The notes: a model not told the origin generated them from the letters alone. 64,000 bases of DNA from Streptomyces flavotricini (GCF_020639365.1 NZ_JAINUL010000001.1:4551454-4615453), one strand, 5' to 3'. Positions 10,146-18,748 are shown, counted from the stretch's first letter. Made by a program: numbers and translations.

Positions 10146-11930
10146 TCAGCCGTTCTTGATGCGGTTGGTGAGCTCCGTGACCTGGTTGTAGATGGAGCGC
10201 CGCTCCGCCATCAGGGCCCGGATCTTGCGGTCCGCGTGCATGACCGTGGTGTGGTCGCGGCCGCCGAACTGCGCCCCGATCTTGGGCAGGGAGAGGTCCG
10301 TGAGCTCCCGGCACAGGTACATGGCGATCTGCCGGGCGGTGACCAGCACGCGGCTGCGCGAGGAGCCGCACAGGTCGTCCACGGTGAGGCCGAAGTAGTC
10401 CGCGGTGGCCGCCATGATGTCCGTCGCCGTGATCTCGGGGGCGGAGTCCTCGCCGCCGGGGATCAGGTTCTTGAGGACGTCCTCGGTCAGGCCCAGGTCG
10501 ACCGGCTGCCGGTTCAGGCTCGCGAAGGCCGTGACCCGGATCAGCGCCCCCTCCAGCTCGCGGATGTTGCGCGAGATGCGGGAGGCGATGAACTCCAGTA
10601 CCTCCGGCGGGGCGTTGAGCTGCTCCTGTACGGCCTTCTTGCGCAGGATCGCGATACGGGTCTCCAGCTCGGGCGGCTGGACGTCGGTGATCAGGCCCCA
10701 CTCGAAGCGGTTGCGGAGCCGGTCCTCGAGGGTGACGAGCTGCTTGGGCGGCCGGTCGGAGGACAGCACGATCTGCTTGTTGGCGTTGTGGAGCGTATTG
10801 AAGGTGTGGAAGAACTCCTCCTGCGTCGACTCCTTGCTCGCGAGGAACTGGATGTCGTCGACGAGCAGGATGTCCATCTCGCGGTAGCGCTTGCGGAACG
10901 CGTCGCCCTTGCCGTCGCGGATCGAGTTGATGAACTCGTTGGTGAACTCCTCGGAGCTCACGTACCGCACGCGGGTGCCCGGGTACAGGCTCCGCGCGTA
11001 GTGCCCGATGGCGTGCAGAAGATGCGTTTTGCCCAGGCCCGATTCCCCGTAGATGAAGAGGGGGTTGTAGGCCTTGGCCGGCGCCTCGGCGACGGCCACC
11101 GCGGCCGCGTGCGCGAAGCGGTTGGACGCGCCGATGACGAACGTGTCGAACAGGTACTTGGGGTTGAGCCGGGCGGTCGGCTCCAGCGGGCCCGAGGTGG
11201 AGCCGCCAGAGGAGGACGGCGGCGGCGCGGGCCGGCCGGGCGCCGGGCGCGGGGCCGGCTGCTCGTACTGCTGCTGCTCGTATTGATGGGACTGCTGGGG
11301 CTGGCGGGGCTCGTACTGCTGCTGCTCGTACTGCTGCTGGTCGAAGGAGCCCTGCTCGTAACCGCCGGGGTCGGACTGCTGGAGGTAGCCCGGCTGCGGG
11401 GAGGCGTACGGATCGCGCTCGGGGAAGCCGCCGAGGCGCGGCTGCTGCCAGCCGTAGTCGTCCTGCTGGCCGCCGCGGGGCCAGGAGCCGGGCTCGGGGC
11501 GCGACTGCTGGTAGTCCGGGTAGGCGGGGCGGGCGGTGGGGAGCTGGTCGTCGGAGGGCCCGCCGGGGCCGTTGTGGCCGCCACCGCGCTGGTTGCCGTA
11601 CGGCTCGTACGACTCGGAGCGCTGCTGGGTGGCCGCGGGCAGGGGCGCGGGCTCGCCGGCGGAGTCGTCCACGGTGATGGCGATGCGGATGGGGCGGCCG
11701 CACTCGCGGCTGAGCGCATCGCTGATCAGCGGGGCGAGCCGGCCCTCGAGGACGCGCTTGCCGTATTCGTTGGGGACGGCGAGCAGCGCGGTGTCGGCGA
11801 CGAGGGCCAGGGGCTGGCAGCGCTCGACCCACTGCTTGTCCTTGGGCTCGATCGCCTGCTGTCCCTCCCCGAGGAGCTTTTCGAGCACCCTTGGCCACAC
11901 TGCGGCAAGATCGGCAGGTACGTCAGCCAC
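10146..11930 (-). CDS. dnaA: Chromosomal replication initiator protein DnaA
   Basis: AAA+ initiator that binds the boxes in oriC and opens DNA; 594 residues from the GTG at 11928-11930 (VADVPADLAAVWPRVLEKLLG, the Streptomyces start). The open frame reaches 12074, but that part is the promoter region. Domain I covers about 1-85. Domain II is an unusually long Gln/Tyr/Gly/Pro-rich linker (about 90-260) with repeats of the type QQYEQ, typical of streptomycetes. Domain III has Walker A GESGLGKTHLL and Walker B LLVDDIQFL. Domain IV ends with the DnaA signature GGRDHTTVMHADRKI. The gene diverges from rpmH and points toward oriC. Confidence 0.98.
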   Translation of the reverse strand: MADVPADLAAVWPRVLEKLLGEGQQAIEPKDKQWVERCQPLALVADTALLAVPNEYGKRVLEGRLAPLISDALSRECGRPIRIAITVDDSAGEPAPLPAATQQRSESYEPYGNQRGGGHNGPGGPSDDQLPTARPAYPDYQQSRPEPGSWPRGGQQDDYGWQQPRLGGFPERDPYASPQPGYLQQSDPGGYEQGSFDQQQYEQQQYEPRQPQQSHQYEQQQYEQPAPRPAPGRPAPPPSSSGGSTSGPLEPTARLNPKYLFDTFVIGASNRFAHAAAVAVAEAPAKAYNPLFIYGESGLGKTHLLHAIGHYARSLYPGTRVRYVSSEEFTNEFINSIRDGKGDAFRKRYREMDILLVDDIQFLASKESTQEEFFHTFNTLHNANKQIVLSSDRPPKQLVTLEDRLRNRFEWGLITDVQPPELETRIAILRKKAVQEQLNAPPEVLEFIASRISRNIRELEGALIRVTAFASLNRQPVDLGLTEDVLKNLIPGGEDSAPEITATDIMAATADYFGLTVDDLCGSSRSRVLVTARQIAMYLCRELTDLSLPKIGAQFGGRDHTTVMHADRKIRALMAERRSIYNQVTELTNRIKNG

Positions 11931-12285
11931 AGAGCACGCTCTCTCACAGGGGTCCCACGAATGTGTGGTTCTTTGGGACGGTCGGGACAAAAAATCCGGG
12001 ATCAGACAACGGTAGTCAGGCCGACGGGTACGGTTCAAGTCGTTGTCCACAGCCTGTGCACAGTGTGAGGGCATGCCGCCTCGGTTTGACCGGATGGCGT
12101 AGCCGCGCGTACCGTAACGAGGTCGAGTTGTCGATGGCTGCTGCCGCCTGCCTACCGATGGGCGAAGATCACCTTTTGTGATCGTTTAGCGGTGCCACTC
12201 GGGCGAACACGCGAGTTTCCTCGTGGGCGCACGGTGACAGCCAGGCGATGTCCCGCCACAACGATTCATTCTCTGGAGCCCCCGA
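11931..12285. other. dnaA-rpmH divergent control region
   Basis: This 355-bp gap separates the divergent dnaA and rpmH operons. The dnaA half holds the promoter and DnaA boxes listed separately. The rpmH half (12064-12285) must contain the promoter of the ribosomal protein operon. TTGTCG at about 12127 with TACCGA about 19 bp further on is a possible but weak match. A CTGGAG ribosome binding site lies 8 bp before rpmH. No gene is present. Confidence 0.5.
12009..12063 (-). promoter_or_regulatory. dnaA promoter with two DnaA boxes
   Basis: On the minus strand, TTGAAC (complement of 12033-12038) and TACCGT (complement of 12009-12014) form a -35/-10 pair with an 18-bp spacer. Immediately upstream lie a consensus DnaA box TTGTCCACA (plus strand, 12043-12051) and CTGTGCACA (minus strand, 12055-12063). 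This placement suggests that DnaA represses its own transcription, as described for other Streptomyces. The hexamers are my reading of the sequence. Confidence 0.65.
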
Positions 12286-12423
12286 GTGAGCAAGCGCACC
12301 TTCCAGCCGAACAACCGCCGTCGTGCCAAGACCCACGGCTTCCGTCTCCGGATGCGTACCCGTGCCGGTCGCGCGATCCTCGCGAACCGTCGTGGCAAGG
12401 GCCGCGCAGCCCTTTCCGCGTAA
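12286..12423 (+). CDS. rpmH: 50S ribosomal protein L34
   Basis: A 45-residue, extremely basic protein of the large subunit, starting from GTG with MSKRTFQPNNRRRAKTHGFR and ending RRGKGRAALSA, an unmistakable L34. It is the first gene of a plus-strand run with rnpA and yidD, 21 bp before rnpA. Its divergent position to dnaA is conserved across bacteria. Confidence 0.98.
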   Translation: MSKRTFQPNNRRRAKTHGFRLRMRTRAGRAILANRRGKGRAALSA

Positions 12424-12444
12424 CAACGCGCAGGTCGTGACGTC

Positions 12445-12819
12445 GTGCTGTCTCCCGAAAATCGGCTGAGGCGGCGCGAGGACTTCGCGAGCGCGGTACG
12501 CCGAGGTCGTCGGGCTGGTCGCCCGCTCCTCGTCGTCCACCTACGTACAAGCGGTGCAACGGACCCGCACGAGCCGGGGGAGATCGATCCCTCGACGCGT
12601 GCGGGTTTCGTCGTCAGCAAGGCCGTGGGTGTAGCCGTCGTCCGTAACCGGGTGAAGCGCCGTTTGCGCCATCTTGTCCGCGAACGCCTCTCACAGCTGC
12701 CCGCCGGTAGCCTGGTGGTGGTGCGGGCATTGCCCGGTGCGGGTGATGCCGGTGCCGACGAACTGGCCCGGGACCTGGACGCCGCTCTGACGCGGCTCCT
12801 GGGAGGCGTGGCTCGATGA
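12445..12819 (+). CDS. rnpA: Ribonuclease P protein component
   Basis: Protein cofactor of RNase P, which matures the 5-prime ends of tRNAs; 124 residues from GTG. The start LSPENRLRRREDFASAVRRGRR and the RNR motif region VVRNRVKRRLRHLVRERL (about 70-87) are the family hallmarks and contact the RNase P RNA. A roughly 14-residue Pro/Glu insertion sits before the RNR region. The stop overlaps the yidD start by four bases (ATGA). Confidence 0.96.
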   Translation: MLSPENRLRRREDFASAVRRGRRAGRPLLVVHLRTSGATDPHEPGEIDPSTRAGFVVSKAVGVAVVRNRVKRRLRHLVRERLSQLPAGSLVVVRALPGAGDAGADELARDLDAALTRLLGGVAR

Positions 12820-13097
12820 AGTACCCGCTGCTCGCATTGATCAAGCTGTACCAGTGGACCATCAGTCCGCTGCTCGGGCCGGTGTGCCGTTATTACCCCT
12901 CGTGCTCGCACTACGGGTACACGGCCATCGACCGGCATGGTGCGGTGAAGGGGACGGTCCTGACCGGCTGGCGGATCCTGCGGTGCAATCCGTGGTCCGC
13001 CGGCGGTGTCGACCATGTCCCACCCCGTAAACGCCCGCGTTGGCACGAGCAGCTGCGCAGTGCGTTGCGTAGATCTCGCAATGCTCAAGGAGCCTGA
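12816..13097 (+). CDS. yidD: Membrane protein insertion efficiency factor YidD
   Basis: A 93-residue protein with the conserved YidD core: LIKLYQWTISPLLGPVCRYYPSCSHYGYTAI, with Cys residues at CRYYPSCS, then HGAVKGTVLTGWRILRCNPWSAGGVDHVP. The family forms an amphipathic membrane-associated helix and supports YidC-dependent insertion. It is translationally coupled to rnpA and lies 3 bp before yidC. The Arg-rich C-terminus after residue 75 is variable in the family. Confidence 0.95.
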   Translation: MKYPLLALIKLYQWTISPLLGPVCRYYPSCSHYGYTAIDRHGAVKGTVLTGWRILRCNPWSAGGVDHVPPRKRPRWHEQLRSALRRSRNAQGA

Positions 13098-13100
13098 TTA

Positions 13101-14204
13101 GTGGACACGATTGCCAGTCTGTTCAGCTTTATCACCACGCCCGTCTCGTGGGTCATCGTCCAGTTCCACAGTCTGTACGGCGCGATCTTCGGCCCGGACA
13201 GCGGTTGGGCCTGGGGCCTGTCGATCGTGTCCCTGGTGGTCTTGATCCGTATCTGCTTGATCCCGCTCTTCGTGAAGCAGATCAAAGCGACGCGTGGCAT
13301 GCAGGCGCTCCAGCCGAAGATGAAGGCGATCCAGGAGCGCTACAAGAACGACAAGCAGCGCCAGTCCGAAGAGATGATGAAGCTGTACAAGGAGACGGGT
13401 ACCAACCCGCTCTCCTCGTGCCTTCCGATCATCGCGCAGTCCCCGTTCTTCTTCGCGCTCTACCACGTGCTCTCGGCCATCGCCAACGGGCAGACGATCG
13501 GCGTCATCAACCAGTCGCTGCTGGAGAGCGCCCGCCAGGCGCACATCTTCGGCGCGCCGCTGGCGGCGAAGTTCACGGACAGCGCCGAGAAGGCCGCCTC
13601 TTTGGGCGCCTCGATCACCGACGTCCGGATCGTGACCGCGGTCATGATCGTCATGATGTCGCTGTCGCAGTTCTACACGCAGCGCCAGCTGATGCAGAAG
13701 AACGTCGACCTCTCGGTGAAGACGCCGTTCATGCAGCAGCAGAAGATGCTGATGTACATCTTCCCGCTGATCTTCGCGGTGATGGGCATCAACTTCCCCG
13801 TGGGTGTCCTCGTCTACTGGCTGACCACCAACGTGTGGACCATGGGCCAGCAGATGTACGTGATCAACCAGAACCCGACCCCCGGCAGCAAGGCCCAGGA
13901 CCAGTACCTGACCCGTCTGCTGAAGCACGTCACCACGCACGGAGACGTCAAGGGCCGGGGCAAGAAGAAGATTGTCGCGGCGATCGTGGCCAAGGGCCCG
14001 GACCGCAACGACAACGAGCGCAAGTTCATCGCGGCTCTCACGAAGCAGGGTCTGGCTGCGCAGGCGGACGGGTCTGTGATCAAGAGCGCCGAGGCCACGG
14101 CCGACTCGGACGCTGCGAGCGGCGGTGCCGCCAAGCGGCAGCAGCCGAAGCGGCAGACGAAGTCGCAGCGGCAGACGCCCCCCAAGCCCTCTTCCAAGAA
14201 GTAA
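13101..14204 (+). CDS. yidC: Membrane protein insertase YidC/Oxa1
   Basis: Inserts and folds inner-membrane proteins alone or with Sec; 367 residues from GTG. It is the Gram-positive type without the large periplasmic domain. Membrane segments are visible near 25-50 (WGLSIVSLVVLIRICLIPLF, with the conserved hydrophilic-groove Arg), 100-120 (CLPIIAQSPFFFALYHVL), 175-195 and 215-245 (MLMYIFPLIFAVMGINFPVGVLVYWLTTN). A cytoplasmic coiled stretch (60-90, MKAIQERYKNDKQRQSEEM) follows the first segment. The C-terminus is a basic Gln/Lys-rich tail that may contact ribosomes. As I recall, some Streptomyces YidC proteins are about 60 residues longer. Confidence 0.96.
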   Translation: MDTIASLFSFITTPVSWVIVQFHSLYGAIFGPDSGWAWGLSIVSLVVLIRICLIPLFVKQIKATRGMQALQPKMKAIQERYKNDKQRQSEEMMKLYKETGTNPLSSCLPIIAQSPFFFALYHVLSAIANGQTIGVINQSLLESARQAHIFGAPLAAKFTDSAEKAASLGASITDVRIVTAVMIVMMSLSQFYTQRQLMQKNVDLSVKTPFMQQQKMLMYIFPLIFAVMGINFPVGVLVYWLTTNVWTMGQQMYVINQNPTPGSKAQDQYLTRLLKHVTTHGDVKGRGKKKIVAAIVAKGPDRNDNERKFIAALTKQGLAAQADGSVIKSAEATADSDAASGGAAKRQQPKRQTKSQRQTPPKPSSKK

Positions 14205-14219
14205 GAAGGAGTCCCTCCC

Positions 14220-14732
14220 GTGACGGAAGGCACCACCACCGCCGCCGCTGAGAGTGGCGACACCCTGACCCGCCTCGAGCAGGAGGGTGAGATCGCGGCC
14301 GACTACCTCGAGGGTCTGCTGGACATCGCCGACCTGGACGGGGACATCGACATGGACGTCGAGGCCGACCGGGCCGCGGTGTCGATCGTCAGTGACTCCG
14401 CCAGCCGCGATCTCCAGAAGCTCGTGGGCCGCGACGGTGAGGTCCTGGAGGCTCTGCAGGAGCTGACCCGCCTCGCCGTGCACCGCGAGACCGGGGACCG
14501 CAGCCGGCTGATGCTGGACATCGCGGGCTTCCGTGCGAAGAAGCGCGAGGAGCTGACGGCGATCGGTGCCCAGGCGGCGGCGGACGTGAAGGCTTCCGGT
14601 GAGCCGCTGAAGCTGGCGCCGATGACCCCCTTCGAGCGCAAGGTCGTCCACGACGCCGTGGCGGCCGCAGGTCTGAAGAGCGAGTCGGAGGGCGAGGAGC
14701 CGCAGCGCTTCGTCGTCGTGCTCCCGGCCTGA
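14220..14732 (+). CDS. jag: KH/R3H RNA-binding protein (Jag/KhpB family)
   Basis: A 170-residue cytoplasmic RNA-binding protein. A KH domain (about 40-110) contains LVGRDGEVLEALQELTRLAV, and an R3H domain near the C-terminus contains PLKLAPMTPFERKVVHDAV. It lacks the N-terminal Jag_N domain of firmicute KhpB and instead has a short acidic leader. It starts 16 bp after yidC with an AAGAAGGAG ribosome binding site, in the usual yidC-jag-rsmG order. A hairpin at 14751-14777 ends the run. Confidence 0.93.
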   Translation: MTEGTTTAAAESGDTLTRLEQEGEIAADYLEGLLDIADLDGDIDMDVEADRAAVSIVSDSASRDLQKLVGRDGEVLEALQELTRLAVHRETGDRSRLMLDIAGFRAKKREELTAIGAQAAADVKASGEPLKLAPMTPFERKVVHDAVAAAGLKSESEGEEPQRFVVVLPA

Positions 14733-14750
14733 TCGCAAGCCTGAGTGTTC

Positions 14751-14777
14751 GGCCCCGTCTGTGTCGCAGACGGGGCC
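14751..14777 (+). terminator. Terminator between jag and rsmG
   Basis: A perfect 11-bp stem, GGCCCCGTCTG with CAGACGGGGCC, and a 5-nt TGTCG loop, 18 bp after the jag stop. It separates the rpmH-to-jag transcription unit from rsmG, whose start lies 92 bp downstream. Confidence 0.85.
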
Positions 14778-14868
14778 GAAGTTTGTCAGCCTGGCAGTGC
14801 CGGTCCCGGCGGTGCCAGTTCGAGCAGTGCGTTTTCAACGATCCATGCGGTACGGAAGGACGGTCCCC

Positions 14869-15585
14869 GTGACGGAGGCAGCGGAGCTTCCCCCGGCGCC
14901 TGAAGAGGCGCGCGCGGTGTTCGGCGAGTTTTTCCCGGAAGCTGTGCGGTATGCGGAGCTGCTGGCAGACGCGGGGGTCAAGCGCGGCCTGATCGGCCCG
15001 CGCGAGGTGCCGCGGCTCTGGGAGCGGCACCTGCTGAATTGTGCGGTGCTCTCGGAGGTGGTGCCCGAGGGCGTCACCGTCTGCGATGTCGGCTCGGGTG
15101 CCGGCCTGCCCGGCATTCCGCTGGCTCTGGTGCGGCGCGATCTGAAGATCACGTTGCTGGAGCCGCTGCTGCGGCGGACGACCTTCCTTCAGGAGGCCGT
15201 GGAGCTGCTGGGCCTGGACCACGTCACGGTGGTGCGCGGCCGCGCCGAGGAGATGCTCGGCAAGGTGCAGCCGGTGCACGTGGTGACGGCACGGGCCGTG
15301 GCTCCGCTGGACCGGCTCGCGGGCTGGGGCGTGCCCCTGCTGCGTCCGTACGGGGAGATGCTGGCGCTCAAGGGCGACACCGCCGAGGAGGAGCTGGTGG
15401 CGGCGAAGACCGCACTGGCGAAGCTCGGTGTGGTGAAGACCTCGGTGCTGCAGGTGGGCGAGGGTGTGGTGGATCCCCTGTCCACCGTCGTCCGTGTGGA
15501 GGTCGGAGAAAGCCCCGGTGGGGTGAGGTTCGCGGCCAAGCGGGCTAAGGCCGCGCGGACCAGCCGGACCCGTCGGCGCCGCTGA
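14869..15585 (+). CDS. rsmG: 16S rRNA (guanine527-N7)-methyltransferase
   Basis: SAM-dependent enzyme that methylates G527 in the 530 loop of 16S rRNA; loss in streptomycetes gives low-level streptomycin resistance. It is 238 residues from the GTG at 14869, which has a GGAAGGACGG ribosome binding site. The open frame begins upstream inside the terminator, so I reject the longer start. The Rossmann SAM site VCDVGSGAGLPGIPLAL is near 65-80, and the family motifs LLEPLLRRTTFLQEAVELLGL and VTARAVAPLDRLAGW follow. The C-terminal Arg-rich tail ends RTRRRR. It is followed by parAB. Confidence 0.95.
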   Translation: MTEAAELPPAPEEARAVFGEFFPEAVRYAELLADAGVKRGLIGPREVPRLWERHLLNCAVLSEVVPEGVTVCDVGSGAGLPGIPLALVRRDLKITLLEPLLRRTTFLQEAVELLGLDHVTVVRGRAEEMLGKVQPVHVVTARAVAPLDRLAGWGVPLLRPYGEMLALKGDTAEEELVAAKTALAKLGVVKTSVLQVGEGVVDPLSTVVRVEVGESPGGVRFAAKRAKAARTSRTRRRR

Positions 15586-15831
15586 TTTTCGGGGCATTGA
15601 GCCCTATAGGTATGGATTTCGGAGTGTCGTAGCGGCTCGAAGACCCTGTCCGGGTGCTGTGCGGGCATCGTGTTTCACGTGAAACATCGCTCTCTGCTGC
15701 ACGGAATCATCAGCCGCGGCCGTGCGGCCGCGTCCCCCCGTTCCCGTAAGGGCGACGGGGGGACGGAGTTGTCCACAACGGTGGATTCATCCACTGGAGT
15801 ACGGGCCCCGCTGGTTCGCGACCCGGGTGTC
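15586..15831. other. rsmG-parA intergenic region
   Basis: This 246-bp gap holds the first parS site (15671-15686) and the parAB promoter region. A continuous frame through the parS (starting MFHVKH) joins the parA frame but has no ribosome binding site and no ParA homology, so it is not treated as coding. Confidence 0.55.
15671..15686. promoter_or_regulatory. parS: parS site 1
   Basis: Perfect 16-bp palindrome TGTTTCACGTGAAACA, the ParB-binding centromere site, in the parA upstream region about 6 kb from oriC. Confidence 0.97.
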
Positions 15832-16917
15832 ATGGCAGGCTCTGTTCATCGCGAGCCTGATGCCGAGGAGAGTGACACCGTGCGGTCCGACGCCAACCTC
15901 GCGGGGCCGATGGCCGACCCGGTCCCCGGTCCCCGCTCTGAACCAGCGGGGGACGATGTTTCACGTGAAACATCGTCGCCTCTTGTAGACAACGACACGC
16001 CCATCGGTCGTGCCGCCCAGCTGGCGGTCGAGGCGCTGGGACGTGCCGGCGCGGGGCTGCCCCGCCCGGCGCAGACCCGGGTCATTGTGGTCGCCAACCA
16101 GAAGGGCGGCGTGGGCAAGACCACGACGACCGTGAACCTGGCGGCCTCCCTGGCCCTGCACGGTGCGCGCGTCCTGGTGGTCGACCTCGACCCGCAGGGC
16201 AATGCGTCCACGGCACTCGGTATCGACCACCACGCGGATGTGCCCTCGATCTACGACGTGCTCGTGGACAGCCGGCCGCTGCTGGAGGTTGTCCAGCCGG
16301 TGGTGGACGTGGAGGGGCTCTTCTGTGCTCCGGCCACGATCGACCTGGCGGGTGCGGAGATCGAGCTGGTGTCCTTGGTGGCCCGCGAGAGCCGGCTCCA
16401 GCGGGCCATCCAGGCGTACGAACAGCCGCTGGACTACATCCTGATCGACTGCCCGCCCTCGCTGGGGCTGCTGACGGTGAATGCACTGGTGGCCGGCGCC
16501 GAGGTACTGATCCCGATCCAGTGCGAGTACTACGCACTGGAGGGTCTGGGTCAGTTGCTGCGCAATGTCGACCTGGTGCGGGCTCACCTCAACCCGTCGC
16601 TGCACGTGTCGACGATCCTGCTGACGATGTACGACGGCAGGACCCGGCTGGCTTCGCAGGTGGCGGAGGAGGTGCGCACCCACTTCGGCAAGGAGGTGCT
16701 GCGCACGAGCATCCCGCGTTCGGTGCGCATTTCCGAGGCCCCGAGTTACGGCCAGACGGTGCTCACCTACGATCCGGGTTCGAGTGGTTCTCTCTCCTAT
16801 CTGGAAGCGGCGCGCGAGATCGCGCTGCGGGGGGCCGGAATTTCGTACGACGCCCAGCACGCCCATCTGGGCGCGGGCATGAACAGCACGCAGAGTGTGG
16901 CGGAGGGGATCCAGTGA
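15832..16917 (+). CDS. parA: Chromosome partitioning ATPase ParA (Soj family)
   Basis: Walker-type ATPase that, with ParB, organises and moves origin regions; in streptomycetes it also positions chromosomes during sporulation septation. It is 361 residues from the ATG at 15832 (MAGSVHREPD). The open frame extends upstream through a parS site, which I reject. The N-terminal 80 residues are a disordered acidic extension that contains a second parS as coding sequence (DVSRETS, 42-48). The deviant Walker A KGGVGKTTTT is at 91-100, DLDPQGNAS near 119 and IDCPPSLGLLTVNAL near 205. The stop overlaps parB by four bases (GTGA). Confidence 0.96.
   Translation: MAGSVHREPDAEESDTVRSDANLAGPMADPVPGPRSEPAGDDVSRETSSPLVDNDTPIGRAAQLAVEALGRAGAGLPRPAQTRVIVVANQKGGVGKTTTTVNLAASLALHGARVLVVDLDPQGNASTALGIDHHADVPSIYDVLVDSRPLLEVVQPVVDVEGLFCAPATIDLAGAEIELVSLVARESRLQRAIQAYEQPLDYILIDCPPSLGLLTVNALVAGAEVLIPIQCEYYALEGLGQLLRNVDLVRAHLNPSLHVSTILLTMYDGRTRLASQVAEEVRTHFGKEVLRTSIPRSVRISEAPSYGQTVLTYDPGSSGSLSYLEAAREIALRGAGISYDAQHAHLGAGMNSTQSVAEGIQ
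15957..15972. promoter_or_regulatory. parS: parS site 2, inside parA
   Basis: Perfect TGTTTCACGTGAAACA inside the parA coding region, read as codons for DVSRETS in the disordered N-terminal extension of ParA. It lies 286 bp from parS site 1. Confidence 0.97.
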
Positions 16918-18017
16918 GTGAGCGACGTAGGGGTCTGGGGCGGGGGCTCGGCGCGCTGATCCCCGCCGCTCCCCAGGAGAAGACGCCGCCGGTGATCGGT
17001 GCCGGCTCGACGTCTCCGGCGGCGGTGCCGATGTTGCCTTCGGAGCGCGGGGTCGCGGCGGCGAAGCTGGCTTCGCTGGCACAGGCCGATGTTTCACGTG
17101 AAACATCGCTTGGCGGGACGACTGCGGTTGCCGTCGTGGATGAGCCGGAGACGGTGGAGCCCGAGGCCGATGGGGTGGCCGGGGCGACGTTCGCCGAGCT
17201 CCCGATGGACTCGATCACGCCGAACCCGCGGCAGCCCCGTGAGGTGTTCGACGAGGACGCGCTTGCGGAGCTGGTCACCTCCATCCAGGAGGTGGGTCTG
17301 CTTCAGCCGGTGGTCGTGCGGCAGTCGGCTCCGGACCGCTATGAGCTCATCATGGGTGAGCGTCGCTGGCGGGCCTGCCGGGAGGCCGGGCTGGAGCGCA
17401 TCCCGGCGATCATCCGGGCGACGGACGACGAGAAGCTGCTGCTGGACGCCCTGCTGGAGAACCTGCACCGGGCGCAGCTGAACCCCCTGGAGGAGGCGGC
17501 CGCGTACGACCAGCTGCTCCAGGACTTCAACTGCACGCACGACCAGCTGGCGGACCGGATCGGGCGTTCACGTCCGCAGGTGTCCAACACGCTGCGCCTT
17601 CTGAAGCTCTCGCCCCCGGTCCAGCGCCGGGTGGCCGCGGGCGTGCTGTCCGCCGGACATGCGCGGGCCCTGCTGTCGGTGGAGCACTCCGAGGCACAGG
17701 ACAAGCTGGCGCACCGGATCGTGGCCGAGGGACTGTCGGTGCGTGCGGTCGAGGAGATCGTCTCGCTGATGGGTTCCGAGCCGGAGGGGCCCGTGAAGCC
17801 GAAGGGGCCGCGGGCCGGTACCCGAGTGGCTCCGGCGCTCAGCGAGCTGGCGACTCGGCTCTCGGACCGGTTCGAGACGCGCGTGAAGGTGGATCTGGGC
17901 CAGAAGAAGGGCAAGATCACCGTCGAGTTCGCCTCGATGGAGGATCTGGAGCGGATTCTGGGGACGCTGGCGCCGGGCGAGGGCCGGGTGCTGGAGCAGG
18001 GTCTGTCCGGGGAGTGA
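16914..18017 (+). CDS. parB: Chromosome partitioning protein ParB
   Basis: CTPase clamp that loads at parS and spreads along DNA; 367 residues from the GTG at 16914 (VSERRRGLGRGLGALIP, the ParA-contacting N-terminal motif). A disordered linker (20-95) contains a third parS read as DVSRETS at 59-65. The CTP-binding N-domain has PNPRQPREVF and GERRWRACREAG (box II). The HTH domain contains DRIGRSRPQVSNTLRLLKLS, and the C-terminal dimerisation domain ends near 365. It is translationally coupled to parA. Confidence 0.97.
   Translation: MSERRRGLGRGLGALIPAAPQEKTPPVIGAGSTSPAAVPMLPSERGVAAAKLASLAQADVSRETSLGGTTAVAVVDEPETVEPEADGVAGATFAELPMDSITPNPRQPREVFDEDALAELVTSIQEVGLLQPVVVRQSAPDRYELIMGERRWRACREAGLERIPAIIRATDDEKLLLDALLENLHRAQLNPLEEAAAYDQLLQDFNCTHDQLADRIGRSRPQVSNTLRLLKLSPPVQRRVAAGVLSAGHARALLSVEHSEAQDKLAHRIVAEGLSVRAVEEIVSLMGSEPEGPVKPKGPRAGTRVAPALSELATRLSDRFETRVKVDLGQKKGKITVEFASMEDLERILGTLAPGEGRVLEQGLSGE
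17090..17105. promoter_or_regulatory. parS: parS site 3, inside parB
   Basis: Perfect TGTTTCACGTGAAACA within the parB coding sequence, read as DVSRETS in the flexible N-terminal linker. Confidence 0.97.
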
Positions 18018-18031
18018 GTTCCCGGCCGCCG

Positions 18032-18073
18032 AGGGGCGGATCGTGCCGGTGTGAACCGGGGCGGTCCGCCCCT
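18032..18073 (+). terminator. Probable parAB terminator
   Basis: A 9-bp inverted repeat, AGGGGCGGA (18032-18040) with TCCGCCCCT (18065-18073), followed by TTG. The 24-nt loop contains a smaller CCGG-TGTGAA-CCGG hairpin. It starts 15 bp after the parB stop. Confidence 0.6.
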
Positions 18074-18122
18074 TTGCCTTGTCGCGGTTTCGCCTGATTC
18101 GGGCTGTGGATACGATGCGCTC

Positions 18123-18740
18123 ATGGGGCGTCGGTTGGTACCACTCACGCTGGACAACCTGCAGGACCTGCCTCGCCGTTGCCGGTCCTGTGTGTTCTGG
18201 GAGTTGGATCCCGTCAGCGGTGAGGCCGCCGTGAAGGCGGGGACTCCGGCGCAGGAGAAGGAGGCGTGGATCTCCGCCGTCCTGCTGGAATGGGGCTCGT
18301 GCGGCCGTGTGGTCTACGTGGACGAGATTCCGGTGGGGTTCGTCCTGTACGCGCCGCCGGCGTACGTACCGCGGGCCGCTTCGTTTCCGACGAGTCCGGT
18401 CTCCCCGGACGCGGTGCAGCTGATCACGGCGTGGATCATGCCGGGCTATCAAGGCCAGGGCTTGGGGCGGGTGATGGTCCAGACGGTGGCCAAGGACCTG
18501 CTGCGGCGCGGGTTCCGGGCGATCGAGGCTTTCGGGGACGCGCGCTGGGAGGGCCCGGCCTGCCTGCTGCCGGCAGACCACCTGCTCGCCGTGGGCTTCA
18601 AGACGGTGCGGCCGCATCCCGTCCATCCGCGGCTGCGGCTGGAGATGCGCTCGACGCTCTCGTGGAAGGAAGACGTGGAGCTGGCGCTGGACCGGCTGCT
18701 CGGCGCGGCACGCAAGGAGCCCGCGCTGCGGCCACTCTGA
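18123..18740 (+). CDS. GNAT family N-acetyltransferase
   Basis: A 205-residue protein from the ATG at 18123 (MGRRLVPLTLDNLQDLP). The GNAT fold is seen in VDEIPVGFVLYAPPAYVPRA, the acetyl-CoA loop IMPGYQGQGLGRVMVQTVAKDLL (Q/RxxGxG/A near 115) and the C-terminal beta strand with ADHLLAVGFKTVRPHP. An early RCRSCVFWEL stretch with two Cys is a feature of this actinobacterial subfamily found downstream of parB. The substrate is unknown. It ends before a bidirectional terminator shared with trxA. Confidence 0.82.
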   Translation: MGRRLVPLTLDNLQDLPRRCRSCVFWELDPVSGEAAVKAGTPAQEKEAWISAVLLEWGSCGRVVYVDEIPVGFVLYAPPAYVPRAASFPTSPVSPDAVQLITAWIMPGYQGQGLGRVMVQTVAKDLLRRGFRAIEAFGDARWEGPACLLPADHLLAVGFKTVRPHPVHPRLRLEMRSTLSWKEDVELALDRLLGAARKEPALRPL

Positions 18741-18748
18741 TGCGCGAA

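Noticed and set aside
14761..14868. Longer N-terminus for RsmG starting in the jag terminator
   Set aside because: The extension lies in the terminator stem and has no homology; the GTG at 14869 has a good ribosome binding site and matches the family start.
15670..15831. N-terminal extension of ParA beginning MFHVKH
   Set aside because: The ATG lies within a parS site and has no ribosome binding site. The sequence before MAGSVHREPD has no ParA homology. The same MFHVKH start appears at other parS sites purely because of the palindrome.
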